64,000 nt of DNA, taken from Mycolicibacter terrae (GTDB lineage Bacteria > Actinomycetota > Actinomycetes > Mycobacteriales > Mycobacteriaceae). Below, one piece after another: positions 48,526 to 57,763 of the stretch. The notes beneath the pieces were generated by a model. The model ran no database searches. It was not told the origin of the DNA and worked only from the letters and a program-made list of their open reading frames with translations. Position numbers and translations under genes: made by a program. Position 1 is the first letter of the stretch; each line of letters starts with the position of its first letter. Location: NCBI RefSeq assembly GCF_010727125.1, contig NZ_AP022564.1:2232001-2296000 (forward strand). The letters run 5' to 3'.

Positions 48526-48716
48526 AAGCACTCTCGAATTACCCGCGTACCGCCTCTACCTGCACTTCACGGTGCATTTCATGGCCGAAATCTGGTCTAG
48601 GAGGCACATTTTCACCCTCCTACCAGGTGTTTTCCGTTGCGGCGTAATACATAACAACTTGAGCTTCAAACGTGATGCCTGCCACAGATTTTGGAGGGCA
48701 CGGAAAGCCATTGTTA

Positions 48717-49361
48717 ATGTGCTCGGTCATGTTTGGTTTAGACGCGCTGATGGCGCTCATCCAGCAGGTTTCCGGCACGCCGTACATCACCGGTGGGGAC
48801 AGCCCCGCCGGAACGGACTGCTCGGGCCTGGCCTCCTGGGTGTCCAATGTCGCCACCGGTCGCCCGGCCTTCGGCGACCGGTTCCACACCGCCAACGAGG
48901 AGTCGGCTCTGCTGGCCCGCGGCTTCCAGTACGGCACCGCTCCCGGCGCCCTGGTGGTGGGCTGGAACAGCCGCCACACCGCCGTCACACTGCCTGACGG
49001 CACTCCGGTGGCCAGTGGCGAGCGCGGCGGGGTGCGGATCGGCGGCGGCGGCGCCTACCAGCCCCAGTTCACCCACCACATGTACCTGCCGATGCCCGCC
49101 GACGACCAGGCCCCGCCGATGGAGGCCCCGGTGCAGTTCGCCGCCATGGTGGAGCCTGCCGCTCCCGAACCGGCCGCCGAGCCGATGGGCTTCGAGATGG
49201 CGCCGCCGCCGTTCGACGCCCCGCCCCCCGAGGCCCCGCCCGCCCCGCCGTTCGAGGCCCCGATGGACTTCCCGCCCGGTGAGGCGCCCCCGATGGACGG
49301 CCCGCTGCCCGACGAGCCGGGCCCGGCACCCACCGACCGCGACGCGCCCCCGCCGGCTTAA
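48717..49361 (+). CDS. NlpC/P60-like cell-wall hydrolase with Pro-rich tail
   Basis: I use ATG 48717 (214 residues), preceded by GGAAAG; GTG 48672 and ATG 48729 are in frame. Residues about 15-115 resemble NlpC/P60 peptidases: Cys in GTDCSGLASW and His in NSRHTAVTL, with a Gly-rich loop GVRIGGGGAYQPQF. A Pro/Ala/Glu-rich tail of about 100 residues follows. No signal peptide is evident. It may act on peptidoglycan stem peptides. Its 3' end overlaps the convergent methyltransferase gene by 4 bp. Confidence 0.78.
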   Translation: MCSVMFGLDALMALIQQVSGTPYITGGDSPAGTDCSGLASWVSNVATGRPAFGDRFHTANEESALLARGFQYGTAPGALVVGWNSRHTAVTLPDGTPVASGERGGVRIGGGGAYQPQFTHHMYLPMPADDQAPPMEAPVQFAAMVEPAAPEPAAEPMGFEMAPPPFDAPPPEAPPAPPFEAPMDFPPGEAPPMDGPLPDEPGPAPTDRDAPPPA

Positions 49362-49936
49362 CCCCCCGGCCGCGCCGCCACGATGCGGCGTCGCGCCAGC
49401 AGCCACGCCAGCCCCTGCCCCTCGCCGTGCGCGATCGCCTCAAGACCGGCGAAGGCCGCCCGGAGCTCACCGGGCGCGGCCCGGAACCGCCCGGCGGAAC
49501 CACCGACCTGGCTGAGCGCGGTAACGGCCAGCAGTCCGCCCGGCGCCAGGCGCTCGATCATCGGCGCATCCAGCCGTCGGTCACGGAACCGGGCGCAGTA
49601 GATGACATCGGCGGGCGGCCCGTCGGGCAAGCCGTCATCGAGATCGGCGACATCGAATCGGCAGCGGCCGGCGACGCCGCTGCGGGCCGCGAGCGCGCTG
49701 GCCTGCTCGATCGCCACCGGGGATACGTCGAATCCCCTGACCTGGAGTCCCCGCCGGGCCAGCCAGACCGCGGCGGTCCCCTGCCCGCAGGCGACGTCGA
49801 GCGCATGACCTGCGGTCGGAAACTCGTCCCGGTAGGACGCGAAGACCGCCGCCGGGCCGATCGCCTCGGGCTCCGGTAGGCCTCGCTCGGCGAATTTGTC
49901 ATCCCAGAGGGCGCGGTCGTCGTCGCTCATCGCCAT
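49358..49936 (-). CDS. SAM-dependent methyltransferase, class I
   Basis: This 192-residue protein carries motif I ALDVACGQGTAAVWLARRG, motif II around QVRGFDVSPVAIEQA, and a post-I Asp at CRFDVADLDD. It is a small Rossmann methyltransferase with no added domain. The substrate is unknown; related proteins include thiopurine or tellurite methyltransferases. ATG 49936 or 49930 can start it. The divergent gene starts at 49935, so the start codons overlap. Confidence 0.88.
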   Translation of the reverse strand: MAMSDDDRALWDDKFAERGLPEPEAIGPAAVFASYRDEFPTAGHALDVACGQGTAAVWLARRGLQVRGFDVSPVAIEQASALAARSGVAGRCRFDVADLDDGLPDGPPADVIYCARFRDRRLDAPMIERLAPGGLLAVTALSQVGGSAGRFRAAPGELRAAFAGLEAIAHGEGQGLAWLLARRRIVAARPGG

Positions 49937-50528
49937 GGACGATACTGCGATGGTGAAGCTACGCCCCTGGATCGTGCTGGTGCTCTTCGTCGTGGGCGCC
50001 GCGGCAGGCCTGGTCGGCGATCACTCTCACGTGGTCACCGGAACCACCGAGTACCTGCCGCCGTCGCACGCGGTGCCGTTCGTGTGGAGCAGCCCGATCT
50101 GGTTTGCGGTCATGGTCGGTGCCGGCACCGCGATCCTGGCGGAGCTGCGACTGCATCTTCCCGCGGTCCGGAGCGCGGTGACGGTACGCCAGGGGGCGGC
50201 CGGTGTCGCCGCCGTGCTGGGCAGCTATGTCGTCACCGCGATGCTGCATACCGCGCCGCAGGTTCCGATCACGACGTTGATCTGCGCCTTCGCGGTCCTC
50301 ACCTTCTGCGCCCTGGGGGATCGTCCCGCGATCGTGTGCGGGATTCTGGCCGCGGTCTGCGGGCCGGCCATCGAGATCGCGATCGCCGCGGCGGGCCATT
50401 TCCGCTACGCCGACGACTCCGACGCCTTGTTCGGGGTGGCTCCGTGGCTGATTCCGCTGTACTTCGCGTTCGGGATCGTTGCGGCACTGATCGGCGAAAT
50501 CGCCGCCGGTACAAGGCGTTCAACCTAG
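49935..50528 (+). CDS. Six-helix membrane protein of unknown function
   Basis: This 197-residue protein starts at ATG 49935 or at ATG 49950 (MVKLRPW). It has six hydrophobic helices, for example WIVLVLFVVGAAAGLVG, IVCGILAAVCGPAIEIAIAA and WLIPLYFAFGIVAALIG, with short loops. An exposed loop has GDHSHVVTGTTEYLPPSHAVP. No catalytic motif is visible. It overlaps the start of the divergent methyltransferase, so both share one promoter region. Confidence 0.8.
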   Translation: MDDTAMVKLRPWIVLVLFVVGAAAGLVGDHSHVVTGTTEYLPPSHAVPFVWSSPIWFAVMVGAGTAILAELRLHLPAVRSAVTVRQGAAGVAAVLGSYVVTAMLHTAPQVPITTLICAFAVLTFCALGDRPAIVCGILAAVCGPAIEIAIAAAGHFRYADDSDALFGVAPWLIPLYFAFGIVAALIGEIAAGTRRST

Positions 50529-50548
50529 GACTCAGGCAGGAAGAACCG

Positions 50549-52204
50549 ATGGCACCGGTCACGCTCGGCGGATATCACGCCAAGCAGTGCGCCCGCGTCA
50601 CCCATAACCTGTTCGCCCCCGGTATCGCGGAGCCGGCCGAGCCCTCGCCGGGGCTGGTGGCCTTGCGCGATGCCGGCGTTGCCTTCGAGAGCGCGATCCT
50701 CGACGAGTTGCGGGACCACTACGGCGCTTCGGAGCAACTGGTGGTGCTCGACGCCGGCGCCGGCCGATCCGAGCAGCGCCGGCGCACCCTCGCGGCGATG
50801 GACACCGGCGTCGATGTCATCGTCGGCGCACTCCTGCCGCAGGTGAACGGCCGCAGCGGCCTGCCCGATGTGCTGATCCGGCACGGATCGGGCTACCTGC
50901 CCGTCGACATCAAGAATCACCGCACCCTGAGCACGTCGAAACGCTCCGCGGTGGCGGTGTCGACACTGTCGGCGCCGGATGAAATGCTGACCCGCCCCGG
51001 CTACAACGATCACGGGGCGCGTTGGCGTGACGATGTCATGCAGCTGGCGCACTACACCCGGATGCTGGAGGAGCTGGGATATCACCCCGGCGTGCACCGC
51101 GGCGGCATCATCGGCAGCTCCGACCTCACCGAGCTCGTCGGCGAGGAACACGGCATCACCTGGTACGACCTGCAGGCCGAGACCATCACCACCTATTCCG
51201 CCAGCGAACCGGAGCACCGCAAGAAGCGCTCCGCCCTGCAGCGCTACGACCATGAGTTCGCCTTTCGCCTCGAAGTCGCGCACGCCGCGGCGTCCGGACG
51301 AGAACTGGTGCGCCCCTATCGGATCAGCGACTGCGACACCTGTGATTGGTTTGAGTACTGCGCCACGGTCGCCGGCGACGACGACGCATCTTTTGCGATC
51401 GAGACCGGCCACCTCAACGTGCGGGAGTGGCAGTATCTGTACCGGCACTGCGGCGACGGCGAGAGCTTGAGCGTCACTCAGTTGGCCCAGGTCGACCCCG
51501 ATGCCCACCTCGAGGCGTTCCGCATCCAATCGGTCGGCACCCAGAAGCCGGCGGATCGTCTGGCGAAGGTGGTCCGGCGCGCCCGAATGAGCTGTGCCGA
51601 ACTCGATTACGAGCAACGCGGGACGGAGCGTCCGGTGGTTCCCTGCGCCGATATCGAGGTTGACTTCGACATCGAGTGGGACAGCGAGGCCAGGATCTAC
51701 CAGTGGGGTCTGCGCATCCGTGACGGCCAGGACGACACCACCGCCCACTACGACCCGGTGGTCTCCTTCGAACCGCTCGACGACGACGGCGAAGCCGGGC
51801 TCGCCGACGAATTCGCTTCCCGGATCCGGCAATTGCGCGGCCGGGCCGAGCGGGAGGACAAATCACTGCGCGTCTTCCACTGGCACCATCCTGAGACGTC
51901 GAGTACCCGCAGGTTCCCCGCCGTCGCCGCGGCCCTCGACGGACTCACCTACGACCTGCGCCAGTGGTTCGACGCGGAGTATTTCGCCCGCACCTCGTCG
52001 TCGATCAAATGCGTCGCCGGGTACTTCGGCTACCAGTGGGAGGTCGACGATGCCGGCGGCCTGGTCTCCCAGCTGGCGATCGACGTGGCCCGCGGCGAGG
52101 GACCGGAGGCGGACGCCGCCCGGCAGTGGTGTCTGCGATACAACGAGTGCGACGTCGCGGCGCAGGCCGCGATCCGCGACGGGTTGCGCTGCGACGGCCC
52201 GTGA
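50549..52204 (+). CDS. RecB-like PD-(D/E)XK nuclease with RNase H-like domain (TM0106 type)
   Basis: This 551-residue protein starts at ATG 50549 after CAGGAAG. Residues about 100-130 hold a PD-(D/E)XK-like site (LPDVLIR, then YLPVDIKNH). Cysteines in SDCDTCDWFEYC may bind an Fe-S cluster or zinc. The C-terminal half is exonuclease/RNase H-like (EVDFDIEWD, CLRYNECDVAAQAAI). TM0106-type proteins of this shape are putative DNA repair or transposon-linked nucleases. The partner is unknown. It follows the membrane gene by 20 bp. Confidence 0.83.
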   Translation: MAPVTLGGYHAKQCARVTHNLFAPGIAEPAEPSPGLVALRDAGVAFESAILDELRDHYGASEQLVVLDAGAGRSEQRRRTLAAMDTGVDVIVGALLPQVNGRSGLPDVLIRHGSGYLPVDIKNHRTLSTSKRSAVAVSTLSAPDEMLTRPGYNDHGARWRDDVMQLAHYTRMLEELGYHPGVHRGGIIGSSDLTELVGEEHGITWYDLQAETITTYSASEPEHRKKRSALQRYDHEFAFRLEVAHAAASGRELVRPYRISDCDTCDWFEYCATVAGDDDASFAIETGHLNVREWQYLYRHCGDGESLSVTQLAQVDPDAHLEAFRIQSVGTQKPADRLAKVVRRARMSCAELDYEQRGTERPVVPCADIEVDFDIEWDSEARIYQWGLRIRDGQDDTTAHYDPVVSFEPLDDDGEAGLADEFASRIRQLRGRAEREDKSLRVFHWHHPETSSTRRFPAVAAALDGLTYDLRQWFDAEYFARTSSSIKCVAGYFGYQWEVDDAGGLVSQLAIDVARGEGPEADAARQWCLRYNECDVAAQAAIRDGLRCDGP

Positions 52205-52210
52205 GCCGGT

Positions 52211-52600
52211 TCAGCTCTGCTGCGGCACCGTCGGGCAGATGTTGGAGTGCGCCGAGTCGACCACCTGGCCCGCGGCCGGCTTGGGGATCTGCAGGTAGAC
52301 CGAGACCTGCTCGACGATCAGGCTGGTCGGATGCTTGGGGAACTCCAGGCAGGCGGTCCGTCCGGCGGCCAGCCGTGGCGCTTCGCTGCCGGGCGGGAAC
52401 TGCGGGCGGATGGCGTTGAGGTAGGCCATCTCCCCCGCGTTCGGGTAGGTCGACTTCTGCGCGGCGCACAGCAGAATGTCCGGGCTGTTGCCGCAGTAAT
52501 CGGGATCCCGGGGATTGAGCGGGTCGGCGTGGGCCGATGACGCGACACCGATCAGCGCGGCCAGCGCGGCCAGGGCTGTCGCCAGGGCGGTTGATTTCAC
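52211..52600 (-). CDS. Secreted DUF732-type protein
   Basis: This 129-residue protein starts at GTG 52600 with AAAGAAAGGCGCTGGAC upstream. A signal peptide covers about 1-26 (ASSAHADP). The secreted part contains four cysteines in DYCGNS, ILLCAAQ, TACLEF and NICPTV, which can form two disulfides, as in DUF732 proteins. It is convergent with the nuclease gene; 6 bp separate the stops. Confidence 0.8.
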   Translation of the reverse strand: MKSTALATALAALAALIGVASSAHADPLNPRDPDYCGNSPDILLCAAQKSTYPNAGEMAYLNAIRPQFPPGSEAPRLAAGRTACLEFPKHPTSLIVEQVSVYLQIPKPAAGQVVDSAHSNICPTVPQQS

Positions 52601-52723
52601 GTCCAGCGCCTTTCTTTCTCGCCGCTGACGCTAGCAGCTATCCGGCCTGCGCCGAAGGGTCTTGCCGGCCTCCGATCCGGACCGGTCAGCTGCACCGCCC
52701 ACGCTCGTCGTAGCATCGCCGCT

Positions 52724-53035
52724 ATGAGTTGGAGCGTCCGGTTCACCGCACCGCTGGCCGCCGCCTGCCTCTTCGTCGGGGCCCTTCCAGGCGCCGGCCC
52801 AGCCCTCGCCGACGAGGCCGGCTTCATGAAATACCTCGCCTCGCACGGCTACACCGCCCGGTACGCCGGGGACGAACCGATTCCCGAGCCCAGCGTGCGC
52901 GCGCTCGGGCACATGATCTGCGAGAACCTGCACGTCGGCCGGAGCGTGGCGGCTCAACAGCCGCACTATCCGGCGTGGCCGCAGTTCTCCCTCATCGCGG
53001 AGGCCGCACAGCACGAGCTCTGCCCCGGTTCTTAG
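52724..53035 (+). CDS. Secreted DUF732-type protein
   Basis: This 103-residue protein starts at ATG 52724, with a signal peptide of about 30 residues (GPALADEA). The mature part has the DUF732 pattern (FMKYLASHGYTARY, LGHMICENLHVG, QHELCPGS) with one Cys pair. It is divergent from the other DUF732 gene, with 123 bp between them, so the pair may be co-regulated. Function unknown. Confidence 0.85.
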   Translation: MSWSVRFTAPLAAACLFVGALPGAGPALADEAGFMKYLASHGYTARYAGDEPIPEPSVRALGHMICENLHVGRSVAAQQPHYPAWPQFSLIAEAAQHELCPGS

Positions 53036-53094
53036 CAGCGACTGCCCGGCTTCATCCGGGTGTCGGCCGGGTGCGCTGCGGGTAATTCCGTGCC

Positions 53095-54114
53095 ATGAGG
53101 CTGCGCAGAAGTAATGTCGGGGCCGGCGGGTTCCGCCGCGTCGGTCGGGGCCGCGGCTTTTCCTATACCGACGGGCACCGGCCGGTCGACGACCCGGAGG
53201 TGCTCGCCCGCATCAAGGAGTTGGTCATTCCGCCGGCGTGGCGCAACGTGTGGATCTGTCCGCACCCTAACGGGCACATTCAGGCCGTCGGAACCGATGC
53301 CGCCGGGCGTCGGCAGTATCTGTACCACCCGCAGTGGCAGGCCGAACGGTCCGAGGAGAAATACGACCGGGTGCTGGCCCTGGCCAGGCTGCTGCCGCAG
53401 TGGCGAGCCGATGTGCTGACCGACCTGCGTTGCCGCGGACTGAGACGCGACCGGGTGCTGGCGGTGGCCCAGCAGCTGATCGACCGGGGTTATTTTCGCG
53501 CCGGCGGCGAGGAATACGTCCAGGAGAACGGCAGTTTCGGGCTGGCGACCCTGCTGCGTGACCACGTCCGGATCCGCAGCGGCAGCGTGGACTTCGACTA
53601 TCCGGCCAAAAGCGGTGTACGGCGGACGGTGTCGGTGGACGATCCGCTGGTGGTCCGGGCGGTGCGCTCGCTGCTGCGTGCGCCGACCGACATTCCCCGG
53701 CTGCTGGTGTACCGCACGCCCGAGGGCTGGTGCGAGGTACGCGCCGACGACCTCAACGAGCGGTTCCGGGAACTGACCGGCGAGCAGTTCAGCGTCAAGG
53801 ACCTGCGCACCTGGCATGGCACCGTGCTGGCGGCCGAAAGCTTCGCCGCCGCCCGCGAGCCGACCTCGAAGACCGTCCGACGGCGGGAGATTGCGGAAGT
53901 GATGCGTTGTGTCGCCGAGGAATTGGGTAACACACCGGCAGTAGCCCGCGGTTCATACGTGGATCCGCGGGTGGTGGAGGCCTACGAACGGGGCATCACC
54001 ATCCGATCGGCACTGAACCGGTTGAAAACCCGCGGGAAGACGGCCGCGCGCACACTGGCCGTAGAGAATGCCACCGCTCGGATGATCAGGCGCATCGACC
54101 GGGCACGACGCTGA
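53095..54114 (+). CDS. DNA topoisomerase IB, poxvirus/bacterial type
   Basis: This 339-residue protein has the IB catalytic fold. The nucleophile is Y288 in GSYVDPRVVEAY. Supporting residues include ADVLTDLRCRGLRRDRVLA, RTWHGTVLAAESF and YRTPEGWCEVRADD. It relaxes supercoils through a 3'-phosphotyrosine. Such enzymes appear in scattered mycobacteria and are probably acquired. The ATG follows TTCCGTGCC, a weak ribosome site. It runs in the same direction as the malic enzyme gene. Confidence 0.93.
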   Translation: MRLRRSNVGAGGFRRVGRGRGFSYTDGHRPVDDPEVLARIKELVIPPAWRNVWICPHPNGHIQAVGTDAAGRRQYLYHPQWQAERSEEKYDRVLALARLLPQWRADVLTDLRCRGLRRDRVLAVAQQLIDRGYFRAGGEEYVQENGSFGLATLLRDHVRIRSGSVDFDYPAKSGVRRTVSVDDPLVVRAVRSLLRAPTDIPRLLVYRTPEGWCEVRADDLNERFRELTGEQFSVKDLRTWHGTVLAAESFAAAREPTSKTVRRREIAEVMRCVAEELGNTPAVARGSYVDPRVVEAYERGITIRSALNRLKTRGKTAARTLAVENATARMIRRIDRARR

Positions 54115-54268
54115 GTTGTGCCTCCCTCGCACACCGGCCGTTACGATTGGCCGATGCGCCACGCCGGCGTGCACATCCATCTACCGGACCGGTACTGCGG
54201 CGCGCCGCAGCTTATCGAAAAGCTCATCTACTGCGGTGATGACCCGGGTTGAGATGAGAGGTGACGAG

Positions 54269-55918
54269 GTGAGCCACCAGGAGCGGGAACGTCGTGGACA
54301 GGATCTGCTGTTCGATCCGCTGACCACCAAGGGCACCGCGTTCACCCATGACGAGCGGCGCCGGTACGGCATGCTGGGCCTGTTGCCGTCGGCGGTCAAG
54401 ACCATCGCCGAACAGGCCGCCCACTCCTACGCCGAATTCTCCACCCGCCGTGATGATCTGGACAAACACATCTACCTGCGGGCGCTGCAGGACCGCAACG
54501 AGACGTTGTTCTACCGCCTGCTCAGCGAGCACATCGAGGAGATGCTGCCGATCGTCTACACACCCACTGTCGGCGAAGCCTGCCGCAGGTTCAGTCAGAT
54601 CTACCGGCGACCGCGCGGGCTGTTCGTGTCCTACCCGGACCGGGAGCGGTTGCGCGAGGTCCTGGGTAACCGGCGTGAGCGCCAGGTGGACGTCATCGTC
54701 GTGACCGACGGGCAACGCATCCTGGGCCTGGGCGATCAGGGCATCGGCGGCATGGGCATCCCGATCGGCAAGCTGTCGCTGTACACCCTGATCGGCGGGA
54801 TCGCGCCGGCCCGCACCCTGCCGATCATCCTCGATGTCGGCACCGACAACGTCGAACTGCTCGACGATCCGCAGTACCTCGGCTGGCGCCATCGGCGCAT
54901 CAGCGACGAGGAGTACTACGCGTTCGTCGACGACTTCGTCGCCGTGGTGCACGCGGAACTGCCCGACGTGCTGCTGCAGTGGGAGGATTTCGCCACCGCG
55001 AACGCGCTGCCGCTGTTGGAGCGCTACCGCGGGCGGTTACTGACGTTCAACGACGACATCCAGGGCACCGCGGCAGTCACCCTGGGCGCGTTGCACGGCG
55101 CCGTCCGGGCCGCCGGGCGTCCGCTGACGCGGCAGCAGGTGGTGATGTTCGGCGCCGGCTCGGCCGGCATCGGTGTGCTGGAGATGATCCGCCAGGAGAT
55201 GGTGGCCCAGGGGCTCAGCGATTCCGAAGCGGCCGAACGGCTTTGGGCGATCGATGTGGACGGGCTGTTGACCGACGACCGCACCGACCTGTCGGACAGC
55301 CAGCGCCGCTTCGCTCAACCCGCATCCCGTGTCGGCGGCTGGGAGGGTCGGGGGCTGGCCGACGTGGTGCGCCACGTCGACGTGGGCATCCTGCTGGGGC
55401 TGTCGACGGCGACGGGCGCCTTCACCGAGGACATCGTTCGTCACCTGGCGGCCAACACCGACCACCCGATCATCTTCCCGCTGTCCAACCCGACCGACCG
55501 GGCCGAAGCCCACCCTGCCGAACTCGACGTCTGGACCGATGGGCGGGCGCTGATCGCCACCGGGTCACCGTTCGCCCCGGTGCGACGTGGCGATCAGACC
55601 CGCGCCATCGCGCAGTGCAACAACGTCTACATCTTCCCGGCGATCGGGCTGGCCGTGACCGCCGCCCGCGCGACCCGCGTCACCGACGCCATGATGCGGG
55701 CGGCGGCCTCCGCCCTCGGCGATACCTCCCCCGCGCTGTCCGATCCCGGCCGGCCACTGTTGCCGGCATTCGAGGATCTGCCGGAGATCACCACCCGCAT
55801 CGCGACCGCGGTGGCGATCCAAGCGGTGCGCGACGGAGTGGCGCCGGAGGCCTCCGATGATCAGCTGGCGTCCGCGGTCCGGCGCTCACGCTGGACCCCG
55901 GAGTATGCGACGCGGTAG
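54269..55918 (+). CDS. NAD(P)-dependent malic enzyme
   Basis: The protein has 549 residues from GTG 54269, with AGAGGTG 5 bases before; earlier in-frame starts lack good ribosome sites. Malate is oxidatively decarboxylated to pyruvate. Landmarks are VYTPTVGEACRRFS, LFVSYPDR, DVGTDNVELLDDPQYLG, FNDDIQGTAAVTLG, the nucleotide-binding VVMFGAGSAGIGVLE, and SNPTDRAEAHP. The length matches mycobacterial Mez (548). Cofactor preference cannot be fixed here. Confidence 0.95.
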   Translation: MSHQERERRGQDLLFDPLTTKGTAFTHDERRRYGMLGLLPSAVKTIAEQAAHSYAEFSTRRDDLDKHIYLRALQDRNETLFYRLLSEHIEEMLPIVYTPTVGEACRRFSQIYRRPRGLFVSYPDRERLREVLGNRRERQVDVIVVTDGQRILGLGDQGIGGMGIPIGKLSLYTLIGGIAPARTLPIILDVGTDNVELLDDPQYLGWRHRRISDEEYYAFVDDFVAVVHAELPDVLLQWEDFATANALPLLERYRGRLLTFNDDIQGTAAVTLGALHGAVRAAGRPLTRQQVVMFGAGSAGIGVLEMIRQEMVAQGLSDSEAAERLWAIDVDGLLTDDRTDLSDSQRRFAQPASRVGGWEGRGLADVVRHVDVGILLGLSTATGAFTEDIVRHLAANTDHPIIFPLSNPTDRAEAHPAELDVWTDGRALIATGSPFAPVRRGDQTRAIAQCNNVYIFPAIGLAVTAARATRVTDAMMRAAASALGDTSPALSDPGRPLLPAFEDLPEITTRIATAVAIQAVRDGVAPEASDDQLASAVRRSRWTPEYATR

Positions 55919-55973
55919 CCGTCCTGGGCCAGTGTCCTGCGATATCCGAGGTCAGTTCACTAAAGTGCTGTGG

Positions 55974-56654
55974 GTGAACAGAGGGATGATCGCCCGGCGC
56001 TGCGGTCGCGGTCTCGCCATCGTGGCGTCGCTGGCGGTCTCCGCCGCCCTCATCCAGGCGCAGAGCAGCCACGCTCCGGTGCCGGCACCCACCGAGGCGG
56101 CCGAAGCGGCAGCACCGCCCGCACCGCCGCCACCCGCCGGCGGGATCCGGATGGCCAACGCTGCCGAGGCCGCCGCGCTGGCCGCCAACGTGCCGATGCC
56201 GGCCGAAGGCCAGCAGTTCACCTTCCCGCTGCCGGCCGGGGTGGCACCCGAGAACGGACTGCAGGTCAAGACCATCTGGGCGGCCCGCGCCATCGGCGTG
56301 CTGTTCCAGGAGATCAAGACGATCTACGGCTACCGTCAGGATCCGCTGCGCTGGCATCCCGACGGGCTGGCCATCGACGTGATGATCCCGGATTACCACA
56401 GCGAGGCCGGAATCCTGCTCGGCGACCAGATCGCCGGATATGCCCTGGCCAACGCCAGGCGCTGGGGTGTCAACCACGTGATCTGGCGGCAGAAGATCTA
56501 CCCCGGGGTCGGCGGCGGCAACTGGACGTCTGACTACGGCAACGAGACCGCCAACCACTACGACCACGTCCACATCGCCACCAACGGCGGCGGCTATCCG
56601 ACCGGGCACGAGACGTACTTCATCACCTCGATGAGCCCGGCGCCGCCGGACTGA
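55974..56654 (+). CDS. Exported M15-like zinc peptidase-fold protein
   Basis: This 226-residue protein starts at GTG 55974. Residues about 5-27 are a signal or anchor helix (GLAIVASLAVSAALIQAQ) followed by an Ala/Pro/Glu linker. Residues about 110-215 resemble the M15/VanY-like fold: WHPDGLAIDVMIPDY supplies His and Asp, and NHYDHVHIATNGG supplies a second His pair. A D,L-type cell-wall endopeptidase is possible. It begins 55 bp after the malic enzyme stop. Confidence 0.82.
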   Translation: MNRGMIARRCGRGLAIVASLAVSAALIQAQSSHAPVPAPTEAAEAAAPPAPPPPAGGIRMANAAEAAALAANVPMPAEGQQFTFPLPAGVAPENGLQVKTIWAARAIGVLFQEIKTIYGYRQDPLRWHPDGLAIDVMIPDYHSEAGILLGDQIAGYALANARRWGVNHVIWRQKIYPGVGGGNWTSDYGNETANHYDHVHIATNGGGYPTGHETYFITSMSPAPPD

Positions 56655-56776
56655 GCGGCGGGGCCGGCCGCCGCGGTGGCTACGCCGGCCATCCCATCAC
56701 GTCGAACGTGTGTTCTAATATGGGTCCAGGCCGGCCCGCTCACGCGGGCGACGATGAGAAGGAGTCCGCCGCCACC

Positions 56777-57196
56777 ATGACCGCACCGACTTTCGCCGTA
56801 ACAGCCCCGAACCTCACCGACCACGCCCCCGAGGTGAATTCCCCTGCCGCCAGCACGCCGACCCCGTACCCTCCCGCTGCTGCTGCTCCGGCACCGAAGG
56901 CCCCGGCCAAGAAGACAACCGGCAAGAAGGCCAAGACCTTCGAGTTGACCCTCACCGTGACCGGCTCTGCCGACGGCGAGTGGCACGCCGAGATCAAGCA
57001 GGGCAACAGCTACCTGGTCCGCGATGTGGCCGTCGCGGCCGCCGCCGTCTCCCGCGCCGCCAAGGAACTGCACGAGAAGCTGTTCACGCCCATCGAAGCG
57101 TTGATGGACGAGGCGCGCTCCCAGCAGGCCGCCAGGATCGCCGCCCTCGAGGCAGAACTCGAAGCAGCGCGCAAGGTCCTCGCCGATTTGGACTGA
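56777..57196 (+). CDS. Basic protein with Pro/Ala-rich linker and coiled-coil tail
   Basis: This 139-residue protein starts at ATG 56777. Residues 1-45 are Ala/Pro/Thr-rich, then a Lys cluster (APAKKTTGKKAKTF), a beta-rich core (FELTLTVTGSADGEWHAEI), and a C-terminal helix (QAARIAALEAELEAARKVLA). The Lys-rich patch suggests nucleic-acid or membrane binding. AAGGAG lies 13 bases upstream. I recall DUF6319-type annotation for such proteins but cannot verify it. Confidence 0.7.
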   Translation: MTAPTFAVTAPNLTDHAPEVNSPAASTPTPYPPAAAAPAPKAPAKKTTGKKAKTFELTLTVTGSADGEWHAEIKQGNSYLVRDVAVAAAAVSRAAKELHEKLFTPIEALMDEARSQQAARIAALEAELEAARKVLADLD

Positions 57197-57264
57197 GACC
57201 CGGGGGCAAGCTCAGGTGTGCCCGAGGTGGCCTGCGATTCGGTGCGCGGGTGGACAATGGCCAG

Positions 57265-57705
57265 ATGAACGGCAACGCGCTCAAGGACGCCGGGGCCAAG
57301 TTGATGAACCTGGCGCACCGGGTGGTCCTCACCGTCAGCGGCAACAGACTGTTGGCCAAACCGTTTGGGATGCCGCTGGTCGAACTGCACACGACGGGTC
57401 GCAAGTCCGGGCTGCCGCGGTCCTGCTTTCTGACGGCGCCCGTTCACGATGCGAATCGGGTTGTGCTCGTCGCGTCGAAGGGCGGTGACGACCGCCATCC
57501 CGACTGGTACCAGAACCTCAAGGCGCATCCCGACGCCGAGCTGGTGATCAACGGCGACCGGCGAAAAATCCACGCGCGCACCGCAACCCCGCAAGAGCGC
57601 GCCGAGCTGTGGCCGGTGATCACCGCGGCCTACAAAGGGTATGCGGATTATCAGACCCGGACCAGCCGTGAGATTCCGGTGGTGATCTGCGAACTGCAGC
57701 CCTGA
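57265..57705 (+). CDS. Deazaflavin (F420)-dependent nitroreductase family protein
   Basis: This 146-residue protein starts at ATG 57265. The split beta-barrel DDN-type pattern is clear: PFGMPLVELHTTGRKSGLPR, VVLVASKGGDDRHPDWYQNL, and AAYKGYADYQTRTSREIPVV. The family binds F420 and reduces quinones or nitro compounds. A second member lies at 60331-60846 and shares VGAKSGAPRVTPL and WVHNLRA blocks. Confidence 0.93.
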   Translation: MNGNALKDAGAKLMNLAHRVVLTVSGNRLLAKPFGMPLVELHTTGRKSGLPRSCFLTAPVHDANRVVLVASKGGDDRHPDWYQNLKAHPDAELVINGDRRKIHARTATPQERAELWPVITAAYKGYADYQTRTSREIPVVICELQP

Positions 57706-57763
57706 CGGCGTCACCGCCGGTGAACAGGCCTGCAGCTGACCTTCGCCTGGCGTGCCTTCCGGG

